Source: Asticcacaulis biprosthecium C19
Lineage (GTDB): Bacteria > Pseudomonadota > Alphaproteobacteria > Caulobacterales > Caulobacteraceae
NCBI RefSeq assembly: GCF_000204015.1
Contig: NZ_GL883078.1
Span: 46,417-81,722, forward strand
Direction of reading: 5' to 3'
DNA length: 35,306 bases
Both the position numbers and the translations under genes were made by a program. The notes under the pieces were generated by a model. It was not told where the DNA came from and searched no databases. It saw only the letters and a program-made list of their open reading frames with translations. Shown here one piece after another: positions 1-7,716 of the stretch (within the stretch, counting starts at the first letter, position 1; each line of letters begins with the position of its first letter).

Positions 1-75
1 GAAAAAACGAACTCGGAATGTCAGGTAGATGTGTGCATACGATAGCGCTTTGGCGGGGAGAGGTAATATAAACCC

Positions 76-1578
76 TTACGGCACCCCGCTCTGTCGCCCG
101 ATCTTACCATCCGCCCACTTCAGGAAATGCACCATATTCGGCGCGTCCGTATGCCCGCCGTCATGCTGACGCCAGGCCAACTCCCCCTCCAGCAAAGGCG
201 TCAGAACGGGCGGCATCTTGGCCGTCTGATAGTCATTTCCAACCCCCAGATCCTTGGCGCCCAACAGCTTCCACACCGACCCCGCGGCCACGGTCGCCAT
301 ATAGCTGCCCTGCTGGTCCAGCCACAAGGCGTCGCCCATCTCAGGCACGCCGTAGGAGATGAACACCTTCCGCGGTGCCGCCAGGGCAATCAGCATATGC
401 GAATCCACCGGCAAATCCTTGGCGGTCTTGGGCCCGGCATACTTTAAAAAATTCCCCGCCATCCAGTGATACTGGCCAGAACCCGCCAGGCTTTCGACCA
501 TCTCACCATAGTTGCGGCGGTACGGACTAACGCCGCCCTCACCGGCCGACCCGATCAGCCCCAGATCGAACCTTTGATCAAACGCCATGGTCACCAGGGC
601 CGCCTTGCCGTAGCGCGAAACCCCCTCGATGCCGACATGCTTCGAGTCGACCTCCGGCCGGGTCTCGAGATAGTCCATCACCCGCGACGCGCCCCACGCC
701 CAGGCCCGCAGCGCCCCCCAGTCCTCGGGCTTGCGCGGCTGGCCCTGATTGGTCAGCCCGATGATCCCCCGTGTCAAACCCGCGCCATTGTCCGCCTGAA
801 TATGGGTCGGGTTGACCAAGGCCACGCCCCAGCCATCGGCCACCAACTGCTGGATACGCTCCTCAGGCCCCGATCCCGGTGGTGGCGGGAACGGCGCCGG
901 CGTCACAAGATCGTAGCCCGGATACCGGGCAAAGACGGCCGCAAGCGATGGATCGCGCGCAATCAATTCGGCCTTCATAGCGGCATTGATGCGACCGATC
1001 TCGTCGGGTTGAGGCTGGACCGGCGCCGGAAATTTGATTGCGCCCCATGTAAACATCACCAGAACCGGCACCGGCTTCTGCGCCGCGCCTTCCGGCAGGA
1101 TCAGCATGACCGGGAAATCCACGGCGATCTCCGGATAGGCCGAATTGTCGACATGGGCCATAAGCTTGGTCGCCGTGACGCGCTTCCAGTTGATGAATTC
1201 GGTCTCCGAGGCCTCGACTGTCCAAGTCACCCCCGGGACGTTGGCGGGTACCCGCCCGACCACCTCGCGCTCGAAGGCCTCGACGATTTCAGGCCGGCGC
1301 TTTTGCCACCACTGTTCGGAAGTGGACACCTTGCTGCCGTCGCCCGCCACCAGGATCTGCGGCCAGTCGGGGTACGGATTGGCCTTCGCCTCGTCGGTAT
1401 TGGCGGCGTTGGGCGCCTTTTCGTCACCACTTGGACCAGGCCGAATCGCGGCGATACCCAGTTGATCCAGCATGTTGCGGTGGTCCTGTTCGGCGGTAAG
1501 ATTTACCGGCGCTTTCGCCGCGCAGGGCAGGCCCAGCAAGGCTCCCAGCAGGATCAGGGATGTCAGTGTGGCGCGCAT
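76..1578 (-). CDS. Secreted CE15 family glucuronoyl-esterase-like protein
   Basis: The 500-residue product starts with a Sec signal peptide (about residues 1-23, ending CAAKA) and has an alpha/beta-hydrolase body. The nucleophile elbow reads GVSRYGKAAL with Ser321, matching the G-[CV]-S-R-x-G-K signature of carbohydrate esterase family 15. A downstream GSAGEGG places Glu347 where the canonical acid lies, and QHDGGHTD supplies His476, so a Ser-Glu-His triad is visible. Family members hydrolyse ester bonds between 4-O-methylglucuronic acid of xylan and lignin alcohols; bacterial homologues vary in specificity. It would act in the periplasm or outside the cell. The start is supported by GGAGG at 1584-1588, five to six bases upstream. 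It is divergent from the VWA gene, and the shared 170-bp spacer holds an operator-like repeat. A general acetyl-xylan-esterase-like hydrolase is the alternative; the family call is firm, the exact substrate is not. Confidence 0.85.
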   Translation of the reverse strand: MRATLTSLILLGALLGLPCAAKAPVNLTAEQDHRNMLDQLGIAAIRPGPSGDEKAPNAANTDEAKANPYPDWPQILVAGDGSKVSTSEQWWQKRRPEIVEAFEREVVGRVPANVPGVTWTVEASETEFINWKRVTATKLMAHVDNSAYPEIAVDFPVMLILPEGAAQKPVPVLVMFTWGAIKFPAPVQPQPDEIGRINAAMKAELIARDPSLAAVFARYPGYDLVTPAPFPPPPGSGPEERIQQLVADGWGVALVNPTHIQADNGAGLTRGIIGLTNQGQPRKPEDWGALRAWAWGASRVMDYLETRPEVDSKHVGIEGVSRYGKAALVTMAFDQRFDLGLIGSAGEGGVSPYRRNYGEMVESLAGSGQYHWMAGNFLKYAGPKTAKDLPVDSHMLIALAAPRKVFISYGVPEMGDALWLDQQGSYMATVAAGSVWKLLGAKDLGVGNDYQTAKMPPVLTPLLEGELAWRQHDGGHTDAPNMVHFLKWADGKIGRQSGVP

Positions 1579-1614
1579 CTCAACCTCCGTATTTTTGCCG
1601 GTACTCTTTCACAC

Positions 1615-1652
1615 AAATTGGTCAGACGCAAAGCGATTTAGGTCTGACCTCT
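1615..1652. promoter_or_regulatory. Operator-like GGTCxGAC inverted repeat between divergent genes
   Basis: GGTCAGAC at 1620-1627 and GTCTGACC at 1642-1649 form a perfect 8-bp inverted repeat with a 14-bp spacer. The right copy, GGTCTGACC (1641-1649), is itself a 4+1+4 palindrome, and the left one sits in AATTGGTCAGAC. The shape resembles operators of FadR-type GntR regulators (TTGGTnnnACCAA), a group that includes hexuronate regulators. It lies 42-64 bases upstream of the CE15 esterase start, so control of that gene is the natural inference. No regulator gene is nearby. Confidence 0.4.
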
Positions 1653-1748
1653 TCGGCCACAATTGCCACAATCGCGGACATATTTTGCGCCCAATCCGGG
1701 CAAAACCTGAGATAGCGGCGTTCGTGAGGGACGCTCAGGGAGGTTTTC

Positions 1749-3521
1749 ATGCGTGGAATGTTACTTGCGGGCGCGGCCGCCATGGTGGTCGGCGCCAGCG
1801 CACCGGTCCCCGTGGCCATGGCCACGACACCGGTTCTGAACGAGGCATCGCCTGTCAAATGCCAGGCGGGCAATCCCGGACAAGAATACTACTACACCAG
1901 TTCCGGACTTCCGGGTGGCTTTTCCGCCTCACCGCCGCAGTCAGCACCATCGTTCATTGCGCCTCCGCCGCCGCCACCTCCTCCTCCGGCGCCGGCACCC
2001 GTGTCTCAGTCGCCTGCCGCGACTTCGGACGCAGTCGTCGTCACAGGCAACAGACCGGCCCTGCAAAGCTCGGTGCAAATGAAGAGAAGCGCCGCACCGG
2101 CCTATGAAGCGCGCGAGGCGCCGAACACCGAAAAATACAATGGCGAGTCCGTCTCATCCGTCATGCGTGTCACGGAAACGCCGGTCTCCACCTTCTCGGT
2201 CGATGTCGACACCGGCGCCTATGCCAATGTCCGCCGAATGTTGAACGACGGCACCACACCGACCGAAGCCGCCGTCCGCACCGAGGAACTGCTCAACTAT
2301 TTCCGCTACGACTATCCGCTGCCCCAGGACCGGTCCAAGCCCTTCTCGATCACCACCGATGTGGCGCAAACCCCGTGGAACGCGCAAACCCGACTGATGC
2401 GCGTCGGCCTGCGCGCCTATGACGTGCCGCGGTCGGAGCGCCCCGCCGCCAACCTGGTCTTCCTGGTCGACGTCTCCGGTTCGATGAACGACCCGGACAA
2501 GCTGCCCCTGGTCAAAACCGCTCTGTCCATGCTCTCGGACAACCTGCGCCCGGACGACAAGGTGTCGATCGTTGTCTACGCCGGTGCCGCCGGCATGGTT
2601 CTGGCCCCCACCCACGAAGGCAAGTACGTCAAACAGGCGCTGGAATGCCTGTCGGCCGGCGGGTCGACAGCGGGCGGTCAGGGCATGGCGCTGGCCTATG
2701 CCACGGCCGAAGCCAACTTCATCAAAGGCGGGATCAACCGTGTCATCCTGGCCACCGATGGCGACTTCAATGTCGGCATTTCGTCGATCGGCGAGGTCGA
2801 GGCCCTGGTCAAACAAAACCGTGAGTCGGGCGTCACCCTGACGGCGCTGGGCTTCGGTACCGGCAACTACAACGAAGCCCTGATGGAAAAGATGGCCGAT
2901 GTCGGCAACGGCAATTACGCCTATATCGACAGCGCCATGGAAGCCCGCAAAGTCCTGGACGATGAACTGTCCTCCACCCTGTTCACGGTCGCCAAGGACG
3001 TCAAGATCCAGGTCGAGTTCAATCCGGCCCTGGTGTCGCAATACCGACTGATCGGCTATGAGAACCGCGCCCTGGCCGAGGAAGACTTCAACAACGATAA
3101 GGTCGATGCCGGCGATATCGGGGCCGGTCACCAGGTCACGGCCATCTATGAGATCGTCCCGACCGGCGCCAAAGGCTGGTTGCCCGACCGCCACTTCACC
3201 GCCAACAACGCCAAGACCTCATCCCAGGGCGAGCAACTGGTCTGGCTGAAGCTGCGCTACAAGCTGCCGGGCGAGAACACGTCTCGCCTGATCGAGCGGG
3301 CCATCCCGGCGTCCAGTGTGGCCAATGCCCAACCCGCGCGCGGAGATATGGCCTTTGCCGTCAGTGTGGCGGCCTATGGTCAAATCCTGCGCGGCGACAC
3401 ATACTTGGGCGGCTATGGCCTTGGCGATGCCCGCGCCCTGGCCGGCACGCAAAGCGACTATCGCCGCCAGGAATTTCTGGAGTTGACCCGATTGGCCGAA
3501 ACCGCCAAGGTTCGCCAATGA
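1749..3521 (+). CDS. YfbK-like von Willebrand factor A domain protein
   Basis: This 590-residue protein begins with a hydrophobic signal-like segment (1-25), followed by a low-complexity Pro-rich linker (nine prolines at 72-80). The conserved YfbK N-terminal module follows (about 130-235, containing TFSVDVDTGAYANVRRML). The VWA domain has its MIDAS motif DVSGSM at 241-246, Thr307 in GGSTAGG and the ATDGD acidic loop near 335-339, so the metal site looks intact. The last 170 residues match the DUF3520-type C-terminal region of YfbK proteins, ending in the typical FLELTRLAET. These proteins are exported or envelope-attached, bind divalent metal and have no settled function. AGGGAGG at 1737-1743, five bases before the ATG, fixes the start. 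A wobble-containing terminator follows at 3605-3635. Confident as a family call. Confidence 0.9.
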   Translation: MRGMLLAGAAAMVVGASAPVPVAMATTPVLNEASPVKCQAGNPGQEYYYTSSGLPGGFSASPPQSAPSFIAPPPPPPPPPAPAPVSQSPAATSDAVVVTGNRPALQSSVQMKRSAAPAYEAREAPNTEKYNGESVSSVMRVTETPVSTFSVDVDTGAYANVRRMLNDGTTPTEAAVRTEELLNYFRYDYPLPQDRSKPFSITTDVAQTPWNAQTRLMRVGLRAYDVPRSERPAANLVFLVDVSGSMNDPDKLPLVKTALSMLSDNLRPDDKVSIVVYAGAAGMVLAPTHEGKYVKQALECLSAGGSTAGGQGMALAYATAEANFIKGGINRVILATDGDFNVGISSIGEVEALVKQNRESGVTLTALGFGTGNYNEALMEKMADVGNGNYAYIDSAMEARKVLDDELSSTLFTVAKDVKIQVEFNPALVSQYRLIGYENRALAEEDFNNDKVDAGDIGAGHQVTAIYEIVPTGAKGWLPDRHFTANNAKTSSQGEQLVWLKLRYKLPGENTSRLIERAIPASSVANAQPARGDMAFAVSVAAYGQILRGDTYLGGYGLGDARALAGTQSDYRRQEFLELTRLAETAKVRQ

Positions 3522-3532
3522 GTTGGCGCCTT

Positions 3533-3582
3533 TGACGCCTCATGTTTATCCCAAAAGTGGCGGACCACTTTTGGGCATGAGG
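3533..3582. repeat. REP-like extragenic palindrome (copy 1)
   Basis: CCCAAAAGTGG (3550-3560) and CCACTTTTGGG (3565-3575) form a perfect 11-bp stem with a 4-base loop. It is flanked by a second nested pair, CTCATG (3539-3544) and CATGAG (3577-3582). Positions 3533-3574 align without gaps to 6335-6376 (33 of 42 bases identical). The core also resembles the GAAAAGTG/CACTTTTC hairpin at 25697-25717. It sits 11 bases after the VWA stop codon. It could serve as a transcript-stabilising hairpin, but its dispersal marks it as a repeat family. Confidence 0.75.
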
Positions 3583-3604
3583 ACTGGAGCGTGGTGAGAG
3601 CGCG

Positions 3605-3635
3605 AAAAGGCCCGTCCGGCATGGATGGGTCTTTT
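3605..3635 (+). terminator. Rho-independent terminator after the VWA gene
   Basis: AAAAGGCCCGTCC (3605-3617) pairs with GGATGGGTCTTTT (3623-3635) around a GGCAT loop, a 13-bp stem with two G-U wobbles ending in four T. The following stretch to 3968 has no gene. It holds another 8-bp hairpin, ACGGGCAC at 3717-3724 with GTGCCCGT at 3738-3745, and an AT-richer segment near 3790-3950 that probably carries the promoter of the GGDEF-EAL gene. Confidence 0.6.
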
Positions 3636-3968
3636 CAATGCCGGCATGCTCCCGGTAGCGCACACGGGGGCAGCAGCGGGTTGCAGGTTTGATTTTCGGA
3701 AAAAGGATTGGGTTAGACGGGCACCCTGGGGGGCAGAGTGCCCGTCAATGTCGCCACGTTCGAGGGGGGGGAAGTGATCGCAGCGACGAGTCACTGTAAT
3801 ACCGAATACGAACTGTTTCAAGCTTAACGGTTTTTCGGGAGAACTCGCCGGGTTCACAACTCCAAATCGCGCCGTTATCTGAGTTCTCAACCGGTTCAAT
3901 CGTTTGCCGCCACGGCTTTTTAACACATCTGGCCTAGCCTGCGGGCGACCGGAAGGGTGGCAAAACCG

Positions 3969-5339
3969 ATGAAGACGATCGTTAACGACGCAGCATCTCT
4001 GCAGGATCTGCAGGAAAAAGTGAAACAGCTGAGCGAAAGCGAGGCCCGCGCCGTCCATGCCGCCTATCACGATTTCCTAACCGGTGCGCCGAATCGCGCC
4101 GCCTTCCAGCGCGAGCTCAGCCAACGTCTGAACCATGAAGCACCCTATTCCCTGGCCCTGATCGACCTGGACCGCTTCAAATACGTCAACGACACCTATG
4201 GGCACGCCGCCGGCGACGCTTTGATTTGCGACGTTACCGACCGGCTGCGCGCCACCCTACCCCTGGATGCCTTCCTCGCGCGGCTGAGCGGTGACGAATT
4301 CGGCCTGATTCTCGCCGCCGACGACGGCGAAACGGCAGAGGCCGCCTGCCAGCAGGTTATGGACGCCTGCGCCGCCGGCTTCGACGTCAATGGCAACACC
4401 ATCCAGATCGGCGCCTCGATCGGCCTGTTCCTGGGCCAGGATTCGGGTCTGCGCGGTGTGACCGACCTGATGCGCTGCGCCGACATCGCCCTGTTCGCCG
4501 CCAAGCGCGCCGGCCGCAACCGCATCTGCCGCTTTGACAAAAGCCTGGACGACAATCTGCGCCGCCGCCGTGCCATCGAAGCCGGCCTGTCCAAGGCCAT
4601 CGCCGGCAAAGAACTGGAACTTCACTATCAGCCGATCATCGATGGCAACACCCTCAACGTCGCCGGCTTCGAGGCCCTGCTGCGCTGGAAAAGCGCCGAG
4701 CTGGGCCAGGTGTCGCCGGCTGTCTTCATCCCGATCGCCGAGGAAAGCGGCCTGATCCGCAGCATCGGCGACTGGGTCATTCGCCAGGCGCTGAACGACT
4801 GTTGCGACTGGCCCCAGCAATATGTCGCCATCAACCTGTCGGCGCGTCAGTTCAACGGCGCCGACATGGTCCAAATTCTGCGCGGCCATGCCGATACCGC
4901 CGGTGTCCCCTACCACCGCGTCCATATCGAAGTCACCGAGACTGCCTTTTTTGAGGACGCCCGCGGCGCCGCCGAAACCCTGGGCGCTTTGCAGTCTCTA
5001 GGCTTTGGCATTGCACTGGACGATTTTGGCACCGGCTATTCGTCGCTGTTCAGCGTCAAGAACTTCCCGCTCGACGTCATCAAGATCGACAAATGCTTTA
5101 TCGACGGCCTGGGCCTTGAGCCTCAGGCGGCGCCGATCATCAGCGCGGTCATTCACCTGGCGCGGGGTCTGGGCCTGAAGGTCGTGGCCGAAGGCGTTGA
5201 GACCGAGGACCAGCGCCAGGCGCTGCAACTTCTCGGCTGCTCACACCTGCAAGGCTATCTGTTCTCGAAGCCGCAAAGCCGTAGCCATATTCTGACTTGG
5301 CTCAAGGCCCGCCAAACCGCTGAACGCAAAAGCTTTTAG
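3969..5339 (+). CDS. GGDEF-EAL protein, probable cyclic-di-GMP phosphodiesterase
   Basis: The 456-residue cytoplasmic protein has a 30-residue charged helical lead, a GGDEF domain (about 30-195) and an EAL domain (about 200-450), with no membrane or sensor domain. The A-site reads SGDEF (107-111) rather than GGDEF, and no RxxD inhibitory site precedes it. The EAL domain keeps EALLRW (235-240), NLSARQF, EVTE, DDFGTGYSSL (351-360), DVIKIDK and AEGVE, which are the metal and catalytic residues of active phosphodiesterases. Cyclic-di-GMP hydrolysis is therefore the safer prediction, with GGDEF as a GTP-sensing or weak cyclase part. ATG 3969 is preferred over GTG 3957 because GGAAGGG (3951-3957) lies 11 bases before the ATG but touches the GTG. 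It appears monocistronic. Confidence 0.9.
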   Translation: MKTIVNDAASLQDLQEKVKQLSESEARAVHAAYHDFLTGAPNRAAFQRELSQRLNHEAPYSLALIDLDRFKYVNDTYGHAAGDALICDVTDRLRATLPLDAFLARLSGDEFGLILAADDGETAEAACQQVMDACAAGFDVNGNTIQIGASIGLFLGQDSGLRGVTDLMRCADIALFAAKRAGRNRICRFDKSLDDNLRRRRAIEAGLSKAIAGKELELHYQPIIDGNTLNVAGFEALLRWKSAELGQVSPAVFIPIAEESGLIRSIGDWVIRQALNDCCDWPQQYVAINLSARQFNGADMVQILRGHADTAGVPYHRVHIEVTETAFFEDARGAAETLGALQSLGFGIALDDFGTGYSSLFSVKNFPLDVIKIDKCFIDGLGLEPQAAPIISAVIHLARGLGLKVVAEGVETEDQRQALQLLGCSHLQGYLFSKPQSRSHILTWLKARQTAERKSF

Positions 5340-5404
5340 CCGGATGGGCAACAGCGCCAGCCTGTAGCCTTTCGAACCCAGCCAAAGCCCTCAAATCCCA
5401 CCAG

Positions 5405-5521
5405 GTGCCGTTTGCGCCGTGTGAAGGCCTGATCTATGTCTATGAGCGGCTGGATCTCGATAGCAAGAGCAAGCGCCGAAACAGGGAGACCATGTCGGAC
5501 CTGCCGACGCTGGCGGCGTAA
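5405..5521 (+). pseudogene. Possible C-terminal gene remnant without a start
   Basis: The frame opening at CAG-GTG reads a protein-like 38-residue tail (QVPFAPCEGLIYVYERL, then a Lys/Arg/Ser-rich stretch, then SDLPTLAA) ending in TAA. No start codon with a ribosome-binding site precedes it, and the frame upstream loses protein character. It may be the end of a decayed gene between the EAL gene and the convergent secreted protein. I do not recognise the family, and chance coding potential in GC-rich DNA is an equal explanation. Confidence 0.2.
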
Positions 5522-5525
5522 GGCC

Positions 5526-6272
5526 TTAGCCGTTCGGCCACGTCGCGAAAACCGCGTCGCACTTTTTTTGATCGCCGGCGGCCGCATAGACCTGAGGCCA
5601 CGTGTTACAGGTGGTCACCAGCTTCTTGCCAAGGGCGGCCAGTAAGTCGACCGTACGCTGCGTCAGGTCCATAAAGTTTACTTTTTGGGCCGTCCCATTC
5701 CACCCGGTCACCTCTTGGTTAAGGTCGGTCAGAATTTTTCCAGCCCTCATCAGCGCATTGAGGCTGTTGATGTAGGCGTTCAGGGCGTTCTGCGCTTCGT
5801 TGCGCGCGAAGGATTGGTCCCCAATCGCTTCATCAGACGCGGCTTGCGCCAGTTCGGCGTGGAAGGGGGCCATGAGGTCCTGATATTTGGCCTCCCTGGC
5901 GGCGTTGTCCTTGTCCGCTGCGCCGCAGACCCGGGCGCGCCGGTCTTCGGCATCGGCCCGACGCGCCGTCAGATCCGCAATGATGGTCGCTTGGCGGGCT
6001 TTGTCGCCTTTAGGGTTAGAAGCAGCAAATTCCCGAAACTTGGTCAACGCCGTGTCCCACGACTTCAGCGCGTCGATATAGTAACCGCATGCCATCGCCG
6101 CGTCTGAGGCCTCGACCTCTTCAGCACGACCCATCAGGTATTTGGCTTCGGTGTTCGCATTCGTCGATTGAATGATGAGGGACTTATCCTGCGCGACGGA
6201 GGCTGTTGCCGTTGCAAACAGACAAAAACTCGTCGTGCAGATGGTGAGCAGAGTCTTGGTTGGTATGTTCAT
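5526..6272 (-). CDS. Secreted helical protein of unknown function
   Basis: The 248-residue product has a clear Sec signal peptide (about 1-27, cut after ASVA). The mature part is Ala/Lys/Asp-rich and predicted mostly helical, with four cysteines (in MACGYY, RVCGAA, TTCNTW and KKCDAV) that could form disulfides in the periplasm. It contains no enzyme motif I recognise; the helix pattern is TPR-like at best. ATG 6272 is chosen over an ATG seven codons upstream because AGGA lies five to six bases before it and the signal peptide then begins cleanly with MNIPTKTLL. Upstream lies a REP-like palindrome. Confidence 0.7.
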   Translation of the reverse strand: MNIPTKTLLTICTTSFCLFATATASVAQDKSLIIQSTNANTEAKYLMGRAEEVEASDAAMACGYYIDALKSWDTALTKFREFAASNPKGDKARQATIIADLTARRADAEDRRARVCGAADKDNAAREAKYQDLMAPFHAELAQAASDEAIGDQSFARNEAQNALNAYINSLNALMRAGKILTDLNQEVTGWNGTAQKVNFMDLTQRTVDLLAALGKKLVTTCNTWPQVYAAAGDQKKCDAVFATWPNG

Positions 6273-6334
6273 AATGTTCCTGCACTCGAGCAACGCGCGC
6301 CCATGTAGACGCTCGCCGTTGCTCTAAAAATTCG

Positions 6335-6376
6335 TGACGCCTAATGTCTATCCAAAAATTGGCAAACTGCTTTTGG
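6335..6376. repeat. REP-like extragenic palindrome (copy 2, decayed)
   Basis: This segment matches 3533-3574 at 33 of 42 positions without gaps, including the leading TGACGCCT and the TATCC before the hairpin. Its stem is degraded: CCAAAAATTGG and CTGCTTTTGG pair imperfectly. It lies 62 bases upstream of the secreted-protein start. The rest of the gap to 6550 shows no gene. Confidence 0.6.
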
Positions 6377-6554
6377 TATTGTCCTCGTCAAACACATCGG
6401 GGCGAAATCGCTCGCGTAATAGCGGAGAGTTTGGTCTTTTTGTGAGTTGATATTAGGCCGCTTGTTTCTGAAATTGCAAGCGGCTGAGTTCGAAGGTTTC
6501 CAGTCTGATATTCTATCGTTGTTTTAGGATGGCCGCGCCCCGCCGAAGATAGAA

Positions 6555-6574
6555 AAAGCCCCGCAAGGGGCTTT
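6555..6574 (-). terminator. Terminator hairpin next to the tRNA-Ser remnant
   Basis: AAAGCCCC (6555-6562), loop GCAA, GGGGCTTT (6567-6574) form a perfect 8-bp stem, with AAAAA/TTTGTCTTT flanks that could stop transcription in either direction. Together with the tRNA fragment at 6583-6603 it mirrors the arrangement of the intact tRNA and its terminator at 6687-6748. Confidence 0.65.
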
Positions 6575-6582
6575 GTCTTTGG

Positions 6583-6603
6583 GATGGCGGACAGATAGGG
6601 ATT
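6583..6603 (-). pseudogene. Duplicated 3' end of tRNA-Ser
   Basis: 20 of 21 bases equal 6728-6748, which is the CCA end, discriminator, acceptor strand and start of the T arm of the intact tRNA-Ser, in the same orientation and offset by 145 bp. The match stops at the T stem. A second T-arm-like palindrome, GAGGGTTCGAACCCTC, lies at 6667-6682 in between. Together with its own terminator this looks like a partial duplication or an attachment-site scar. No integrase is in the window. Confidence 0.6.
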
Positions 6604-6686
6604 GGCTTCGCTGCGCTGCGCCGAACCTCCGCTAACGCTCCGGTTACGAACCCACATTCTAGTTCGAGGGTTCGAACCCTCTCTTC

Positions 6687-6730
6687 ATCTCATAGAAAAG
6701 GCCCCAAAAGTGGGGCCTTTTCTATGAGAT
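6687..6730 (-). terminator. Terminator of tRNA-Ser (19-bp perfect inverted repeat)
   Basis: The arms 6687-6705 and 6712-6730 are perfectly complementary over 19 bp around an AAAAGT loop. The GC core GGCCCC/GGGGCC is flanked by AAAA and TTTT, giving the right form for termination of the minus-strand tRNA. The right arm touches the final base of the tRNA CCA, so the arm doubles as the mature 3' boundary. Confidence 0.8.
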
Positions 6731-6819
6731 GGCGGACAGAGAGGGATTCGAACCCTCGGTACGCTTGCACGTACACACGCTTTCCAAGCGTGCGCGATCG
6801 ACCACTCCGCCATCTGTCC
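6730..6819 (-). tRNA. tRNA-Ser (anticodon GGA)
   Basis: The 90-nt cloverleaf has a 7-bp acceptor stem, GGACAGA with TCTGTCC, then discriminator G and an encoded CCA. The anticodon arm is CACGC-TTGGAAA-GCGTG, giving anticodon GGA (plus-strand tcc at 6783-6785), which reads UCC and UCU. A long variable arm of the class II serine type follows, and the T arm contains GGTTCGAATCC. A strong terminator begins at the 3' end, so it is transcribed alone. Confidence 0.97.
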
Positions 6820-6957
6820 ATCCCGGCAGCCATCGGCATTCGGAAGACGGCCCTTATAACGTCGCCGCATGAATGAGCAAGCCCCTTTGCCAAGCTTTTT
6901 TTGTAACCATATAGGCGCCAGGCGCGTATACATCGCGCAACGAAAGGGAATACCAAC

Positions 6958-7629
6958 ATGTTCGGTCTCAAAACCCAGATGGTGCCACCCACCCAGGCCC
7001 TCTCCGGCCGCAGCGACGCCATCCCCACCGAAACCACCCACGCCGTACTGGGCACGCCGCTGAAAGGCCCCTACCCGGCCGACACCGAGCAGGTCGTCTT
7101 CGCCATGGGCTGTTTCTGGGGCGTCGAGCGCAAGTTCTGGCAGCAGGACGGCGTGTTCACCACCGCCGCCGGCTATATCGGCGGCTACACGCCCAATCCG
7201 ACCTATAAGGAGGTCTGCTCGGGCCAGACCGGCCACACCGAAGGCGTGCTGGTCGTCTATGATCCCAAGACCATCTCCTACACCCAACTGCTCAAGCTGT
7301 TCTGGGAAAGCCACGACCCGACCCAGGGCTTTCGTCAGGGCAATGACGTCGGCACCCAATACCGCTCGGCCATCTTTACGACCACGCAGGATCAGTACGA
7401 CGCCACCCTGGCCAGCAAGGCTGACTATCAAAGATCCCTTTCCGCCATCGGCAAGGGCGCCATCACCACCGAGATTTTCGGCCCGGCGACGCCCGCCGAT
7501 GCCGAGGCCCCCGGCCAGACCACGGCGAAACCCTTCTTCTTCGCCGAGGACTACCACCAGGGTTATCTGCACAAGAATCCGGACGGCTATTGCGGCCTGA
7601 AGGGCACGGGCGCCGTCTGCGCCATCTGA
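6958..7629 (+). CDS. msrA: Peptide-methionine (S)-S-oxide reductase
   Basis: This 223-residue enzyme reduces the S epimer of methionine sulfoxide in proteins using thioredoxin. The catalytic motif GCFWGVE places the nucleophile at Cys52. Conserved [24 protein letters not shown] and [18 protein letters not shown] follow. Two C-terminal cysteines, Cys212 (GYCG) and Cys221, can act as resolving residues. About 45 residues precede the core, which is usual for the longer MsrA form. It has no signal peptide, so it should be cytoplasmic. AAGGGA at 6944-6949 precedes the ATG by eight bases. A strong terminator at 7672-7703 isolates it from the next gene. Confidence 0.96.
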   Translation: MFGLKTQMVPPTQALSGRSDAIPTETTHAVLGTPLKGPYPADTEQVVFAMGCFWGVERKFWQQDGVFTTAAGYIGGYTPNPTYKEVCSGQTGHTEGVLVVYDPKTISYTQLLKLFWESHDPTQGFRQGNDVGTQYRSAIFTTTQDQYDATLASKADYQRSLSAIGKGAITTEIFGPATPADAEAPGQTTAKPFFFAEDYHQGYLHKNPDGYCGLKGTGAVCAI

Positions 7630-7671
7630 TTTCCAAAAACTTCTTTCACCCGCAACCTCTTTACAAATCAG

Positions 7672-7703
7672 GCCCACCGCCGGTAACTGGCGGTGGGCTT
7701 TTT
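7672..7703 (+). terminator. Rho-independent terminator after msrA
   Basis: GCCCACCGCC (7672-7681) pairs perfectly with GGCGGTGGGC (7689-7698) around GGTAACT, followed by TTTTT. It lies only 13 bases before the next start codon, which argues against a start at GTG 7693 inside the stem. Confidence 0.9.
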
Positions 7704-7716
7704 ATATGGGACGGGC

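Noticed and set aside
41-50. GATAGCGCTT resembling a LacI-family half-operator
   Set aside because: No symmetrical second half, and it lies downstream of the CE15 gene, not before a visible gene.
2154-3194. Long open frame on minus opposite the VWA gene
   Set aside because: Low-complexity Asp/Gly/Val-rich shadow of a well-supported GC-rich coding gene; no motifs and no ribosome site.
6583-6748. A complete integrated element bounded by tRNA-derived repeats
   Set aside because: Only 145 bp lie between the copies and no integrase or cargo gene exists; treated as a duplication or scar.
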